Assembly: GCA_050949705.1 (NCBI GenBank)
Contig: JBMNGG010000011.1
Coordinates: 62,001 to 126,000 of the forward strand
Direction of reading: 5' to 3'
DNA length: 64,000 nt
Origin: JBMNGG01 sp050949705
GTDB lineage: Bacteria > Bacillota > Thermosediminibacteria > Thermosediminibacterales > Tepidanaerobacteraceae
In this document: positions 47,501 through 55,010 of the stretch, in pieces
Numbering within the stretch: position 1 is the stretch's first letter
Layout: each line of letters opens with the position of its first letter
Made by a program: the position numbers and the translations under genes
The notes under the pieces: generated by a model
Database searches by the model: none
Told to the model about the DNA's origin: nothing
The model's input: the letters and a program-made list of their open reading frames with translations, nothing else

Positions 47501-50500
47501 GCTGCACCCTGGAGAAAGTGATTCTCAACACTTTGGCCGGGGATGACCATGTCCTTGTTGACGATACTAGCACCGAATTTACAATCAATGGCGGGGAGGG
47601 CAATGATATCTTCCAGATTGCCCAGGTCTTTAACTCGCCGCGGGATGCAGAAGCAGGTGTAGCACCTGAGGATAGATTCGAAACAGTCAGGACTACCCAA
47701 GGCTACCTTAGCAGAGGCATTAGTTTCCTGATGGTAATTAACGGTGAAGCAGGCAATGACCAGTTCTTGGTTTACCATAATAAAGCTGAGCTGACAGTCT
47801 ACGGTGGAGATGGCGATGACAAATTCCTAGTGCGAGCCTTTGTGGTAATTGATGGCAGCGCTGCTCAAGATTATACCAATATAAAAACTGGCGGGGGGAT
47901 TAATGAAATTACTTACGCTATAAATGCCCCGGTTAACATAGAAGGGGGCGAAGGCTATAACACCCTTGTCGTTCTTATGACTGAATATAATGACCATATA
48001 GTGATTACAAAAGAAAAGATTTATAGTGCTGGACGCACGGTTAGTTATGCTAATATCCAGCGTTTGGAAATTGACGGCTTGGCAGGCGACGATATTTTCT
48101 ATATTTTGAGTACTGATGCAGGTGTTGAGACTGTGCTCATCGGACACTTGGGTAACGACATGTTTATTGTCGGCGGCGACGTGCCTAATAATGTTATCAA
48201 AGATGAAAACGGAAATTATATCAACTTCACTTCTCCTCATAATACCAGCATAATCGAAGGAAAATTGGTAATAGTTGGTGGAGTTGCGGAAGGAGTAGAT
48301 CGCTCCTTGGCGAGAGCAGTTACCCTGCCTACCGAGACAAATCGATATATTCCTACCGGTGAAGTTTCATCTTCCGGGGATGATACCCTTACTGACGATT
48401 CCATCAACTTCATCGAAGACTTTTCCAGAAGTATCGAAAATTATTTCGTAGGAATTCTTGATGAATTCGGCCAGATAACACAGATTCGCCAGATTATATA
48501 TTATGATGAACATACTTTAACTTTAGATAAATCATGGGATGAAGCGCTCATTCCAGGTACAACAAAGTATGTAATTTTACCTACCAGCCCCACTTTATTT
48601 GTAGATGAAAGCACCCAGGTCGATGAAGTCTATGTTTATAATGACGGTTCTATTACTTCAGACGAAGGGGATTTAACAGAAGATAAACTCACTGGCCTGA
48701 ACATGGGTGAAGGTCTCGAATATACCGAAATTGAAAAGTTGTTCATCTGCTTAGGTCATGGCAACGATACATTCAACGTGCAAAATACAGCCTCAGGAAC
48801 CTATACTGAGATTTATGGGAATAACGGTCATGATATATTCAACTTGTTTAGCACCGGTTCTAAGTTGATAATAAACGGTGATGCCGGTAATGACACATTT
48901 AACCTCTATTACTATAAAGTAGAGCTTATTATTAACGGTAACGATGGCAATGATTACTTTAACCTTGAGTTTAACAAACATGCGAAAGGAAATGTCATCT
49001 TAAACGGCAATTCAGGAGACGATTATTATAATCTAGAGTTTAGCCCAGAGTATTTTGAATATGTAATTTTAAACGGTGACGAAGGTGACGACACTTTCAG
49101 CTTTGCCGACGGCGTGGTTCTAAATGGCCAAATTAACGGCGGATCAGGTGTGGACACCTTGGACTATAACCGTTACACCACAGCCCGACATGTAACTATC
49201 CAAGGTTGGGATGATAACGGCTACTATGGAGTTCAGATCGGTACCTCGGATAGGGGTGCCTTGACAGGACCATTATGTACAATAACTGACGGCTTTACTG
49301 GGATTAAACGCGTCATAGGATCTCTGACAGCTAAGGAAATAGACGGTGACAAACTCTACAGCATCCAGGATGAAAGCGGCAAGTGGATTTTAGACGGAGA
49401 TAACAGCATCTATCAAGCTTTAGTTGCTGTAGATTGTGACGGCAATCCAATCACTCTCAACTTTATTAACTATGACTTCCTCCATGGAAGTGATAAAGAC
49501 GATAGCTTCACGATTACCAGCCAGGAATACGGTCGTTTGTATGGCGGTCCGGGTAACGACACCTTTATCATGCTGGACGGAGCTTCTCTGGACGGCAATA
49601 TTGACGGCGGCGGCGGCAGAAATACCCTGGATTACCGGTCTTATACCACCGGTGTATACATCAATCTTTCTGAGTTTAAAGCTACCAATATAACTAATTC
49701 CGTTGTAGGCATTCATAATGTTTACGGTGGTCTGGGTATTGATATCTTAATAGGGGATAACGGCGACAATGTGTTAGGCAGTAATGGTGGTGAAGATATT
49801 TTACGAGGTGTGCTGGGCAATAACGTTTACCTTTTCTTTGATGGTTTTGATGTTGTTCACATCATAGAAACAGAACTGGGTAAAGACATTCTGGATTTCT
49901 CCAATGTGACTTTGGATTTGCGGTTTGAATTGGCTGAAGGTAAGGTATTTAGCGGCGAAAGTATGGTTTCCTATGACGGTACTAGCATCATAGCTTTTAT
50001 AGGTGGGAGCGGGGACGATACTTTTGTATTTGCCGATGGGTTTGTGCTGCCCACCGGCACCCGGATTGACGGTGGCAAAGGTTTGGACACCCTAGACTTT
50101 TCGGCTTATCAAAGCCCCAGGGATATCACCTTGACAACAGCAGAAGAAAATGGTTTTGCCGGTAAGCAAGCAGCTATTCCCGGAGGTTTTGCCGGTATTG
50201 ATCGGATTATTGGCAGCCTGACAGCGGAAAACACTCTCAGGGGTATGGATGAAGACAGTACCTATACTTTTGCTAAAGTTCAGGATCCGGCTACAGGTGA
50301 GCACTTGGATCTTCATACAGTTACCGTAAATGGCATCACCTTGCGCATTGAAAATTACCAACACTTGATAGGCGGTTCAGGTGATGATACTTTTGCCTTT
50401 GTTAACAATGGCAACCTGACCGGTACTATAGATGGTGGTCAGGGAACCAACTGGCTGGATTACACTGACTACGGCCTAGGTGAAGGTGTGACTGTCAACT

Positions 50501-53500
50501 TGTCTCAAGCTCTCATTCCAGGGCTTGTGGGTACTTTAACACGGGTCAATAATACTATCGGCACACCTTATGATGATATCCTGATTGGAAATAACCAGAA
50601 TAACATCTTCATTGGCGGTGTAGGTGACGATTACCTGGAAGGTCTGGGAGGATACAACACTTATGTCTTTGCAGATGGCTGGGGCAAGGATATTGTAATC
50701 AATGCCTCAGGCAGAGGAGTCTTAGATTTTGGCACAACAATTGTACACTTAACAGTTGACTTAGGAGTGAATACTACTGTTACAGACGCAGACGGTACCA
50801 ATACAGTAACTTATAGCGGAATTAGTCTGATTAAATTAGGCTCTGGAGATAACGAATATATTATCAAAGGTCACCACAAAATGGATATTAGTGGTGGTAC
50901 AGGCAATGACACCTTTAAGTTTATTGACGGTGGCATTCTTGAAGGATTAATTGACGGAGGCGACGGCTATAACATTTTAGACTATAGTGAGTATGGCTCA
51001 GCGGTCATTTTCAACCTGCAGGCTATGTCAGCCACTGGACTTACAAGATTCAGTAATATTCATAAGCTGGTGGGAAGTGATTACAGCGATACTATTATCG
51101 GCCCTAACGTCGGGACACGGTTTAACATTACCGGTAAAAACTCAGGCAAAATCACATGGAATAATAACACCATAACTTTCTCTGCCGTAGAAAACCTGAC
51201 CGGTGGCAGTGGTGATGATACCTTTACCTTTACAGCCGAAGGTCATCTGGAAGGCGACATTGATGGAGGCTCAGGCAACAACTGGCTTGACTACAGCCAG
51301 TATGCCGACGATAACGGGAATGGCGTAATGGTAGACCTTACCCAAGGTAAAATCCAAGGTTTGGGCGGCGTCATAACAGCAGTAAACAATGTTCTTGGTT
51401 CAGATTATGATGATATCTTGATTGGCAATCTGGAAGACAACATTATAATAGGTGGAGCAGGCAATGACGTAATTAAAGGCATAGGTGGCAACAACACTAT
51501 TATCGGCGGTGCAGGCGACGATTCCCTCTACGGTGGTTCAGGCACTGATACCTTTGTCTTTGAAGACGGCTGGGGTAGGGATATCCTTTACGCCTTAGAT
51601 GAAGAAGAAGTTACAGGCATATATATTCTGGACTTTTCTAAAGTGACAGCAGCTCTCAAAATTACAATAGATGAGGAAAGCATTATAATTACCCACGGTA
51701 CAAATACTGTTACTGTTACCGGAAGTAATATCCAAACCATTATCGGTGGCAGTGGAGATGACATTTTCAAGATCAACGGTGAACATCAAGTATCCCTTGA
51801 CGGCGGTGGTGGCAGCAACACCCTGGATTACAGCGGTTATGGTTCTGAAGTGATTTTCAACCTTGAACAAGGCATGGCTACAGGAATTAGCGATTTCGCT
51901 AATATGCATGAGTTGGTGGGCAGTGAGCATAGCGACACCATTATCGGTCCAGATTCCGGAGCACAGTTTAATATTACCGCTGAAAACTCAGGCAAAATCA
52001 CATGGAATAATAACATCATAACATTCTCTGCCGTAGAAAACCTGACTGGTGGCAGCAGTGATGATACCTTTGTCTTTATAGGAACAGGTCACCTTACCGG
52101 CTTTATCGATGGCGGTGGAGGTTCTAATACTTTAGATTATAGTGCTTATGATGCCGGTGACGACGATAAAGGTGTTTATGTAAACTTGAACGAAGGTTCA
52201 GCAACAAGAGCTCAGAAGTTCATCAAAAACATCCAAAACCTGGTCAGTTCTCCTTTCGATGATATTTTCATCGGCCATGAAAGTGAAAATAATAATTTCA
52301 GTTTCGTTGACAACTGGGGAAATGACGATATTACGCTGGGCGGAGGTCTTAACACTTTAGATTTCTCCAGGATTATGGCAAGTTTACATATCACCTTGGC
52401 AGAGGACAAAATCTCAGTTATTAGCAGTAACAATAAAGACAAGATTACTTTCCTTGGTGAGAATTTGCCTCAGGCTCTGGATAAGATTATAGGCGGTCAA
52501 GGAGGCAATATATTTGAAATCAAGAAAAGTTACACTGTTTCCCTCTACGGTGGTGCAGGAGATGATATCTTTAGGTTTGCTGACGGTGTAACCATCGACG
52601 GTCAACTGGATGGGCGAGGCGGCAGTAACACCATTGATTATAGCGGCTATACAACTGCCAGAGAGATTAAGCTTACCGAACTGGGAGGTGTCGACGGATT
52701 TGCCGGCCTGGAGGACAGCATATCTGGTAGGTTTAACAACATTCACAATATTATCGGAACAGGACTCGGAGATGTCTTGTATGGTCTTGATGCACCAGCA
52801 ACCTTTATATTGGGCGGGCCGGAAATCGACAGCCATCAGGCAAGCTATAGAAGTAATGGAATAACATTGTACTTTAGCAACTTTGCCATACTGCATGGAG
52901 GTAGTTCAGAGGATATCTTCAGGATCTATGGTTTGCAGACATACGATTTATACGGCGGGGCAGGTAACGATACTTTTGTCTTTGCAGATAATGCCAAACT
53001 CATTGGTATCATCGACGGTCAAGGAGGAAACAACATTCTCGATTATTCAGCTTACACCACCACCCGCAACTTCTACCTGAACGGTAAAGGCAGGTTGGCA
53101 GGATTTGACGGTAAAGAAGCTAGCATAGAAGGCCAATTCTGCAATATTACGGAACTAATTGGTGGAGCAGCAACTGATTCTTTAGCCGGGCTTAATGAAG
53201 TTTCTAGCTGGGAAGTTACCGGTCAGAACAAAGGTGTGTACAGTGTTGGCAATACAAGTTTGAAATTTGCTTTAATTGACACACTGATTGGCGGCGTGCA
53301 GAGCGACCATTTCAAATTGACAAACGGGGCTTCCCTGGACGGTAACATAGACGGACGCGGTGGTACCGACACCCTGTATTATTCAGATTTTGTAGAAGGT
53401 ATCTTTGTCAATCTTGCAACAGGTAAAGCGACAAATATTATAGGTGGGGTTAGCAGTATTGAAAATGTAACCGGTGGTTTCGGTGATGATGTAATTATCG

Positions 53501-54678
53501 GTGATGATAAAGACAATGTATTAGTCGGTGGCCCTGGTAATGACAAGTTGATTGGCGGTGCCGGAAACGACGAGCTGTGGGGCGGTACCGGTAATGACTA
53601 CATTAATGGCGGAGATGGGGATGATTGGCTACATTCAGGTAGTGGACATAATATCTTAATCGGAGGTTCCGGAAATGACACGGCAGTTATTACCTATGGC
53701 TCTACCTATGAAGCTCCTTGTGATGACATTGAAAACTGGATTTTCCTTCAGCCGCCTGTAGAACCGACAGGTAGGTCAGGAAGAAGAACACCAGCTGAAG
53801 AGTATAAACAAGATATTTCTAGAATTACCGGCGGTATCATCTCTTTCCAAGGGATAATAATCTACATACCTCCTCTGGTCTTACCTGATGATGCTACCAT
53901 TTATATCAAAATACTGAGGACGGAAGAGGTAATGGAACTAGCCTTGTTAACAAGAGGAATCGACAGATTATGCAGTAAAGTTATAGAAATTACAACTAGT
54001 GGCCAGAGAGAGTTTGGTAAAGATAACTTCATTGAAATCAGAATACCTTTTGATAACCGAAAAGTAGCCTTTGGAGAGAGACCGGTAGTACATTATTTCG
54101 ATTCGGAGCTTGGTAAATGGGTACCTATTAAGACAATAATTGAGTATGACCCGATTACTGGACAGTATTATGCAGTCGTTAAGGTAAATCACCTGACGAA
54201 GTTTGCAGTTATAAGCACAAATATCGAAGAAAAGGTTATAAAAACAACAATTAACAATTCCACAGTATTTATTAATGGCAGTTATTATCTCCTTCCTGGA
54301 AAACCTTATTTAGACGAAACTGTAAGCAGAACTTTGGCTCCACTGCGATTTTTCAGTGAAGCAATGGGTGCGGAAGTAGAATGGGTTCAGGCCTCTCAGC
54401 AGGTAATTATCAGAAACGATGATATTAAAATTGTATTTACAATAGGATCTAAAGAGGTTCTTGTCAATAACATAAAGTATACTTTAGATACAGCTCCAAT
54501 TCTCCAGGCTCCTGGTATAACCTTTGCACCTATACGTTTTGTTTGTGAGATGTTAGGTGGAAGGGTGGATTATAATAATACAACAAGAGAGATAACAATA
54601 ACATTCGATTCCATTACAGTTGTGGATCTAGAACAAGGCAAAGGCCTAAATATATTACAAGAGCAATATAGAACATAG
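38509..54678 (+). CDS. Giant surface protein, part 3: WxxDGF repeats, haemagglutinin-like, RTX-type repeats and C-terminal stalk
   Basis: About 5,389 codons. Coding resumes at 38509, before ATG 38845. In order: (a) 38.6-40.85 kb, about seven repeats with R-x-x-G-x-W-x-x-D-G-F-x-P-G-D-x-I-x-I-x-G-x-x-N-D-G-x-Y; (b) 40.9-42.5 kb, more beta-helix repeats; (c) about 43-46.8 kb, filamentous-haemagglutinin-like strands (GDINLQSAGNVNMAQ); (d) 47.1-53.7 kb, dozens of calcium-binding RTX-like nonapeptides (GGSGDDTFVFADG, GGAGNDELWGGTGNDYINGG), often in units with LDYSxY; (e) about 53.8-54.2 kb, a ZU5-like segment; (f) 54.24-54.63 kb, a copper-amine-oxidase-N-like domain (RTLAPLRFFSEAMGAEVEW, FAPIRFVCEMLGGRVDY). 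No LPxTG or SLH anchor is visible. Likely an adhesin or surface fibre stiffened by Ca2+. Confidence 0.87.
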   Translation, partial: KDYYYSTTQQFYVVRVQGNTAVLTADGQVTAIGSEVPYYLNWERNSITRSDGNWSEDSFKPGDSIIIEGTEHNDGIYRIEFISEDGKVLVIDIATPLKDEGIDSDNDVSIGLVEVMSDYGNLKFEHETDGKNIRKVTLKKGEDGYDIFEVEVDYDVDLSGIRVGDYVSIWYQEWIHPYNNRQLTDKYRLIDIIHTSENPYKYTLILATKGAISEETFGTSYSNLTLRWERSKITRDEGNWCEDGFQAGDTITVKDTEKNNGQYIIWSISEDGRTIILDLGNILDPEEVVESEEITNNQAVAIYADRSHDRIRWDNAPEGWSWQDVRIEVGDGIIVKINDPNYESLNGKYRIIGILEDGTLVLDSRGKLVDVTTSASVCEPPTITRKDDGCWWDDGFEPGDTIVISGSRYNDGKYVIEAISEDGKILVLVLDDENMLRDEFVNKESVDIELNGEFTLSEETVTYEDGEEELEVIRIVLQSTDEDWSWEELSLRFGDLIVLPVDDGELKGHVIAVEANKLIIEIANLDLGENKTITMSTVKLELLPSQVVIRADGEKGQDKLIYDGDGDWRDFTNDEDRDRIIKEDYITVITPSQDENGMGVNTGIYRIIGFSDDYKIAILDTSGEVVPAENIGDVEVIKFIPSELTRSEGDWIADGFAPGQIITITGAQNSKNNGRFYIIDIINDGKTLLLDYGVDSDDELVHENYSGSGLSITAEDLDRIVRNHGSWEEEGLKAGQQIRLIGSRKGYDGVYTIVEITSDGRILVLDLDEHFTENETLEDYLIVLVGLKESNVIVNAKVRLPDSETTAKAKASGIAGSGVVSGSFVLATAEVRPTVNAYFGEGLELDIDGSVQVIAEAHTKQEAYTDTINVGVGVAFGKNTAEVVLDSKITADIGDNTKIRAYEVLVKAYGLESAYAEAISGGGGIISGSRTEAKTENKNNTTASVGEVQIDVVAFDLLAEHKLDYNSLAGIDLDISVLGRSGAAEAYNNVNTTVLAKVGKNAKITANDILIRANNYTSKEWLSDDQHNAYSGSGSAIDLATAKSETFITQKSLIEILDEAILRLLSDPFYPGDINLAAYNEILARDRVKLTNGAAITSVLAESRIEAAVDTEVSIGNASLDSAEDISISAHSRAELDTSADMDSYGGIVDIKGISYSNVDATNKVTVEPGAELLAEGTINLMVGKNIFDHENYLKARARTVIYNYGGIPISDPHADGYINLKNYISIKENAVLKSAGDTSLITESGALLAEGRVSGTDWVRSALGAEIIGGTGIPTVDSVVRVDGTIEVGLCSEHKVTIDEKGEVTYIGERMPKITKKKAILSNYLLDEIRRLKLLAAEYKGTEAEIAFNNEIRFLEEELRRMGYNTNGPIDPIWIDIIVIGDIRAEQPNINIVSEDGSLVGIGKLNASETTPLIEIINNSPYYLELGSLIIPEKEGGLIYFNGSRIIGSLDEANDKINELNTNPGAAFTQIKSRGSQDAGTPKIEVRNTYRGVRNPEIRVYGNIQNIGFQGYPGIVILESTGGIAVYGSIETGDLEINTEGNFRQSYTDTFFNVAGSPRAIWGGFVKSYTQGKKVDYPYRYVWEVNSYGIGRWVWKRVGIYDTEIQKILNREPTNQIKADNIFIAARYLNINGTIEAGRSVYDIKFGQEVKERIEYYKQRGIYSQNYKDYPLFSGKPDYYYYYDPVNNAIVLEPIAVRGGYIELFGHIISTGNGKIMALDGYGTINVNNQTGYDIIIKGLDTGIGSKGVVIITDTSKTKQVGNKTYYQATKYEREGNQVKVTTWYVDDTGNKIDEKTTWANQNNAKYQPTQGLRYDWVMGQSVTEKRIETYCTKTWLGIDWIARDPKDKIDEIYLPMGAPRLLLEGEFLRQVSQNSEEYSEAYTYKYSYVVLDNNYWYQPKSSTFWTYQSWFLAPKYYYARYVFERGSMEVYHHSIRADYDISIEFTGSAQGKVDVKSNGNVIIDGAIKNASGDTTIESEKAIYYKTSEPIISRNITLKAKAGIGINLPVLIDLQGGALKASTTNGNIHVKEVAGPLTVEQAISNNGNVRLEAETNITATANANVQGNLIELIASHGAIYGAGGLGSYIKVKSGAGSGHGVSALARNNIFLEELTDSMKIIRIESLNGDVFIKVPSGSLVDGNPDDFDGNPDLLGLWDDYAYDMDETDGTDDTIISLTALEIYEFLQEIYRKQIIDTNYWTNDLDLIGQNITLEVKNNLGSVENLRIDINDGKFKLDKEKATILAGAKPGEAAFYASNGNLITNPDELYRAAYMMVNLKRGLTVKAQDKVNVQAGGNIYLNSRGDIKIETIKSTSGGKAEVRLKSGGGIYNAASIGAANIIGGNLALILEVAGGPLGTEENPLTLQLGPESFLRVRSAEDIYLEGIKGGSSTGGLNIDFIYTSGMVKIITSGAIRAAAKDEDANIVSGDLVIAASSIGNADNFLRIDLLEDGNLTATADGSIYLQEVAGDMKVDTVTSNSGDIDLRSAGSMRLGKVTSTIGNINLQSGGNIDLGMIESASGDINLQSAGNVNMAQGLIFSTSGNIYLNSSENIILGTIISHSGNINVQCDGSIQLGTISSDTGDIYLHALDSIYTDFDNTNPNIQGKGFIDLTAINGEIGSLANFLRVYTLPGGKLNATAKGNIYINGVGGDLYLGVLTSQNKNSTVYIITPNRILNGNLDPNIENIISNKAHIEAEGDIGAEDKYLITAVYYLEGSSDGDIWLLNMKALIVGSVVEETTGLTSGGSLHLIIYGKLTVAENITSHGELILTTQDLATEGQDIVINGGVTFQSQTASVQLQAGDNIVLEIGAILKAPEQVILRVDDQHANPASSDPDETGGRLDLFGQILAPSLLIIGQADNDEILISTESSLPNTVIKTGDGQDLITLDKIRPLTGYEGNSATITIDGEGGSDNYIINLVGSSNYLIIIQDSGTGEGDEDTLTINATANNDQILIRHNFIALINNGVDLDGDGYADVERINYNISAIFDPDNQTWLGCTLEKVILNTLAGDDHVLVDDTSTEFTINGGEGNDIFQIAQVFNSPRDAEAGVAPEDRFETVRTTQGYLSRGISFLMVINGEAGNDQFLVYHNKAELTVYGGDGDDKFLVRAFVVIDGSAAQDYTNIKTGGGINEITYAINAPVNIEGGEGYNTLVVLMTEYNDHIVITKEKIYSAGRTVSYANIQRLEIDGLAGDDIFYILSTDAGVETVLIGHLGNDMFIVGGDVPNNVIKDENGNYINFTSPHNTSIIEGKLVIVGGVAEGVDRSLARAVTLPTETNRYIPTGEVSSSGDDTLTDDSINFIEDFSRSIENYFVGILDEFGQITQIRQIIYYDEHTLTLDKSWDEALIPGTTKYVILPTSPTLFVDESTQVDEVYVYNDGSITSDEGDLTEDKLTGLNMGEGLEYTEIEKLFICLGHGNDTFNVQNTASGTYTEIYGNNGHDIFNLFSTGSKLIINGDAGNDTFNLYYYKVELIINGNDGNDYFNLEFNKHAKGNVILNGNSGDDYYNLEFSPEYFEYVILNGDEGDDTFSFADGVVLNGQINGGSGVDTLDYNRYTTARHVTIQGWDDNGYYGVQIGTSDRGALTGPLCTITDGFTGIKRVIGSLTAKEIDGDKLYSIQDESGKWILDGDNSIYQALVAVDCDGNPITLNFINYDFLHGSDKDDSFTITSQEYGRLYGGPGNDTFIMLDGASLDGNIDGGGGRNTLDYRSYTTGVYINLSEFKATNITNSVVGIHNVYGGLGIDILIGDNGDNVLGSNGGEDILRGVLGNNVYLFFDGFDVVHIIETELGKDILDFSNVTLDLRFELAEGKVFSGESMVSYDGTSIIAFIGGSGDDTFVFADGFVLPTGTRIDGGKGLDTLDFSAYQSPRDITLTTAEENGFAGKQAAIPGGFAGIDRIIGSLTAENTLRGMDEDSTYTFAKVQDPATGEHLDLHTVTVNGITLRIENYQHLIGGSGDDTFAFVNNGNLTGTIDGGQGTNWLDYTDYGLGEGVTVNLSQALIPGLVGTLTRVNNTIGTPYDDILIGNNQNNIFIGGVGDDYLEGLGGYNTYVFADGWGKDIVINASGRGVLDFGTTIVHLTVDLGVNTTVTDADGTNTVTYSGISLIKLGSGDNEYIIKGHHKMDISGGTGNDTFKFIDGGILEGLIDGGDGYNILDYSEYGSAVIFNLQAMSATGLTRFSNIHKLVGSDYSDTIIGPNVGTRFNITGKNSGKITWNNNTITFSAVENLTGGSGDDTFTFTAEGHLEGDIDGGSGNNWLDYSQYADDNGNGVMVDLTQGKIQGLGGVITAVNNVLGSDYDDILIGNLEDNIIIGGAGNDVIKGIGGNNTIIGGAGDDSLYGGSGTDTFVFEDGWGRDILYALDEEEVTGIYILDFSKVTAALKITIDEESIIITHGTNTVTVTGSNIQTIIGGSGDDIFKINGEHQVSLDGGGGSNTLDYSGYGSEVIFNLEQGMATGISDFANMHELVGSEHSDTIIGPDSGAQFNITAENSGKITWNNNIITFSAVENLTGGSSDDTFVFIGTGHLTGFIDGGGGSNTLDYSAYDAGDDDKGVYVNLNEGSATRAQKFIKNIQNLVSSPFDDIFIGHESENNNFSFVDNWGNDDITLGGGLNTLDFSRIMASLHITLAEDKISVISSNNKDKITFLGENLPQALDKIIGGQGGNIFEIKKSYTVSLYGGAGDDIFRFADGVTIDGQLDGRGGSNTIDYSGYTTAREIKLTELGGVDGFAGLEDSISGRFNNIHNIIGTGLGDVLYGLDAPATFILGGPEIDSHQASYRSNGITLYFSNFAILHGGSSEDIFRIYGLQTYDLYGGAGNDTFVFADNAKLIGIIDGQGGNNILDYSAYTTTRNFYLNGKGRLAGFDGKEASIEGQFCNITELIGGAATDSLAGLNEVSSWEVTGQNKGVYSVGNTSLKFALIDTLIGGVQSDHFKLTNGASLDGNIDGRGGTDTLYYSDFVEGIFVNLATGKATNIIGGVSSIENVTGGFGDDVIIGDDKDNVLVGGPGNDKLIGGAGNDELWGGTGNDYINGGDGDDWLHSGSGHNILIGGSGNDTAVITYGSTYEAPCDDIENWIFLQPPVEPTGRSGRRTPAEEYKQDISRITGGIISFQGIIIYIPPLVLPDDATIYIKILRTEEVMELALLTRGIDRLCSKVIEITTSGQREFGKDNFIEIRIPFDNRKVAFGERPVVHYFDSELGKWVPIKTIIEYDPITGQYYAVVKVNHLTKFAVISTNIEEKVIKTTINNSTVFINGSYYLLPGKPYLDETVSRTLAPLRFFSEAMGAEVEWVQASQQVIIRNDDIKIVFTIGSKEVLVNNIKYTLDTAPILQAPGITFAPIRFVCEMLGGRVDYNNTTREITITFDSITVVDLEQGKGLNILQEQYRT

Positions 54679-54799
54679 ATTTGCTAATGTCGCCCGTTAA
54701 GGTATTGATTCTTGAATTTCACGAAAGTGACAATTTAGAGTTGCGAAATCTAGGAAGAATGAGAATATAAGTAGGAAAAGGAGATTAATTTTTAACTAG

Positions 54800-54826
54800 C
54801 GGACCCATGAGGGTCCGTTTTTATTA
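54800..54826 (+). terminator. Terminator of the giant surface-protein gene
   Basis: CGGACCC (54800-54806) pairs with GGGTCCG (54811-54817), loop ATGA, followed by TTTTTATT. The 332 bp between the giant gene and the next gene otherwise contain AT-rich sequence with TATAAT-like strings near 54925-54943, but no convincing -35/-10 pair. Confidence 0.92.
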
Positions 54827-55010
54827 CATTTTAATACTTTTGAAAAAGATACTATGATGATTAAGCAGCAACACTCGGTTATTATTTGTTTTGTAAAAGA
54901 GTTACAATATTTGAAACAATATTATATAATATAATGTGATAATATGGACAATATGAAAAGTGTAAATAAATAGAAATTAAATTTTAACCTGCCAAAAGGG
55001 GGGGTGGAAA

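Noticed and set aside
53754..54678. LPxTG or SLH anchor at the end of the giant protein
   Set aside because: No LPxTG-hydrophobic-basic tail and no SLH motif found; the end is a copper-amine-oxidase-N-like domain.
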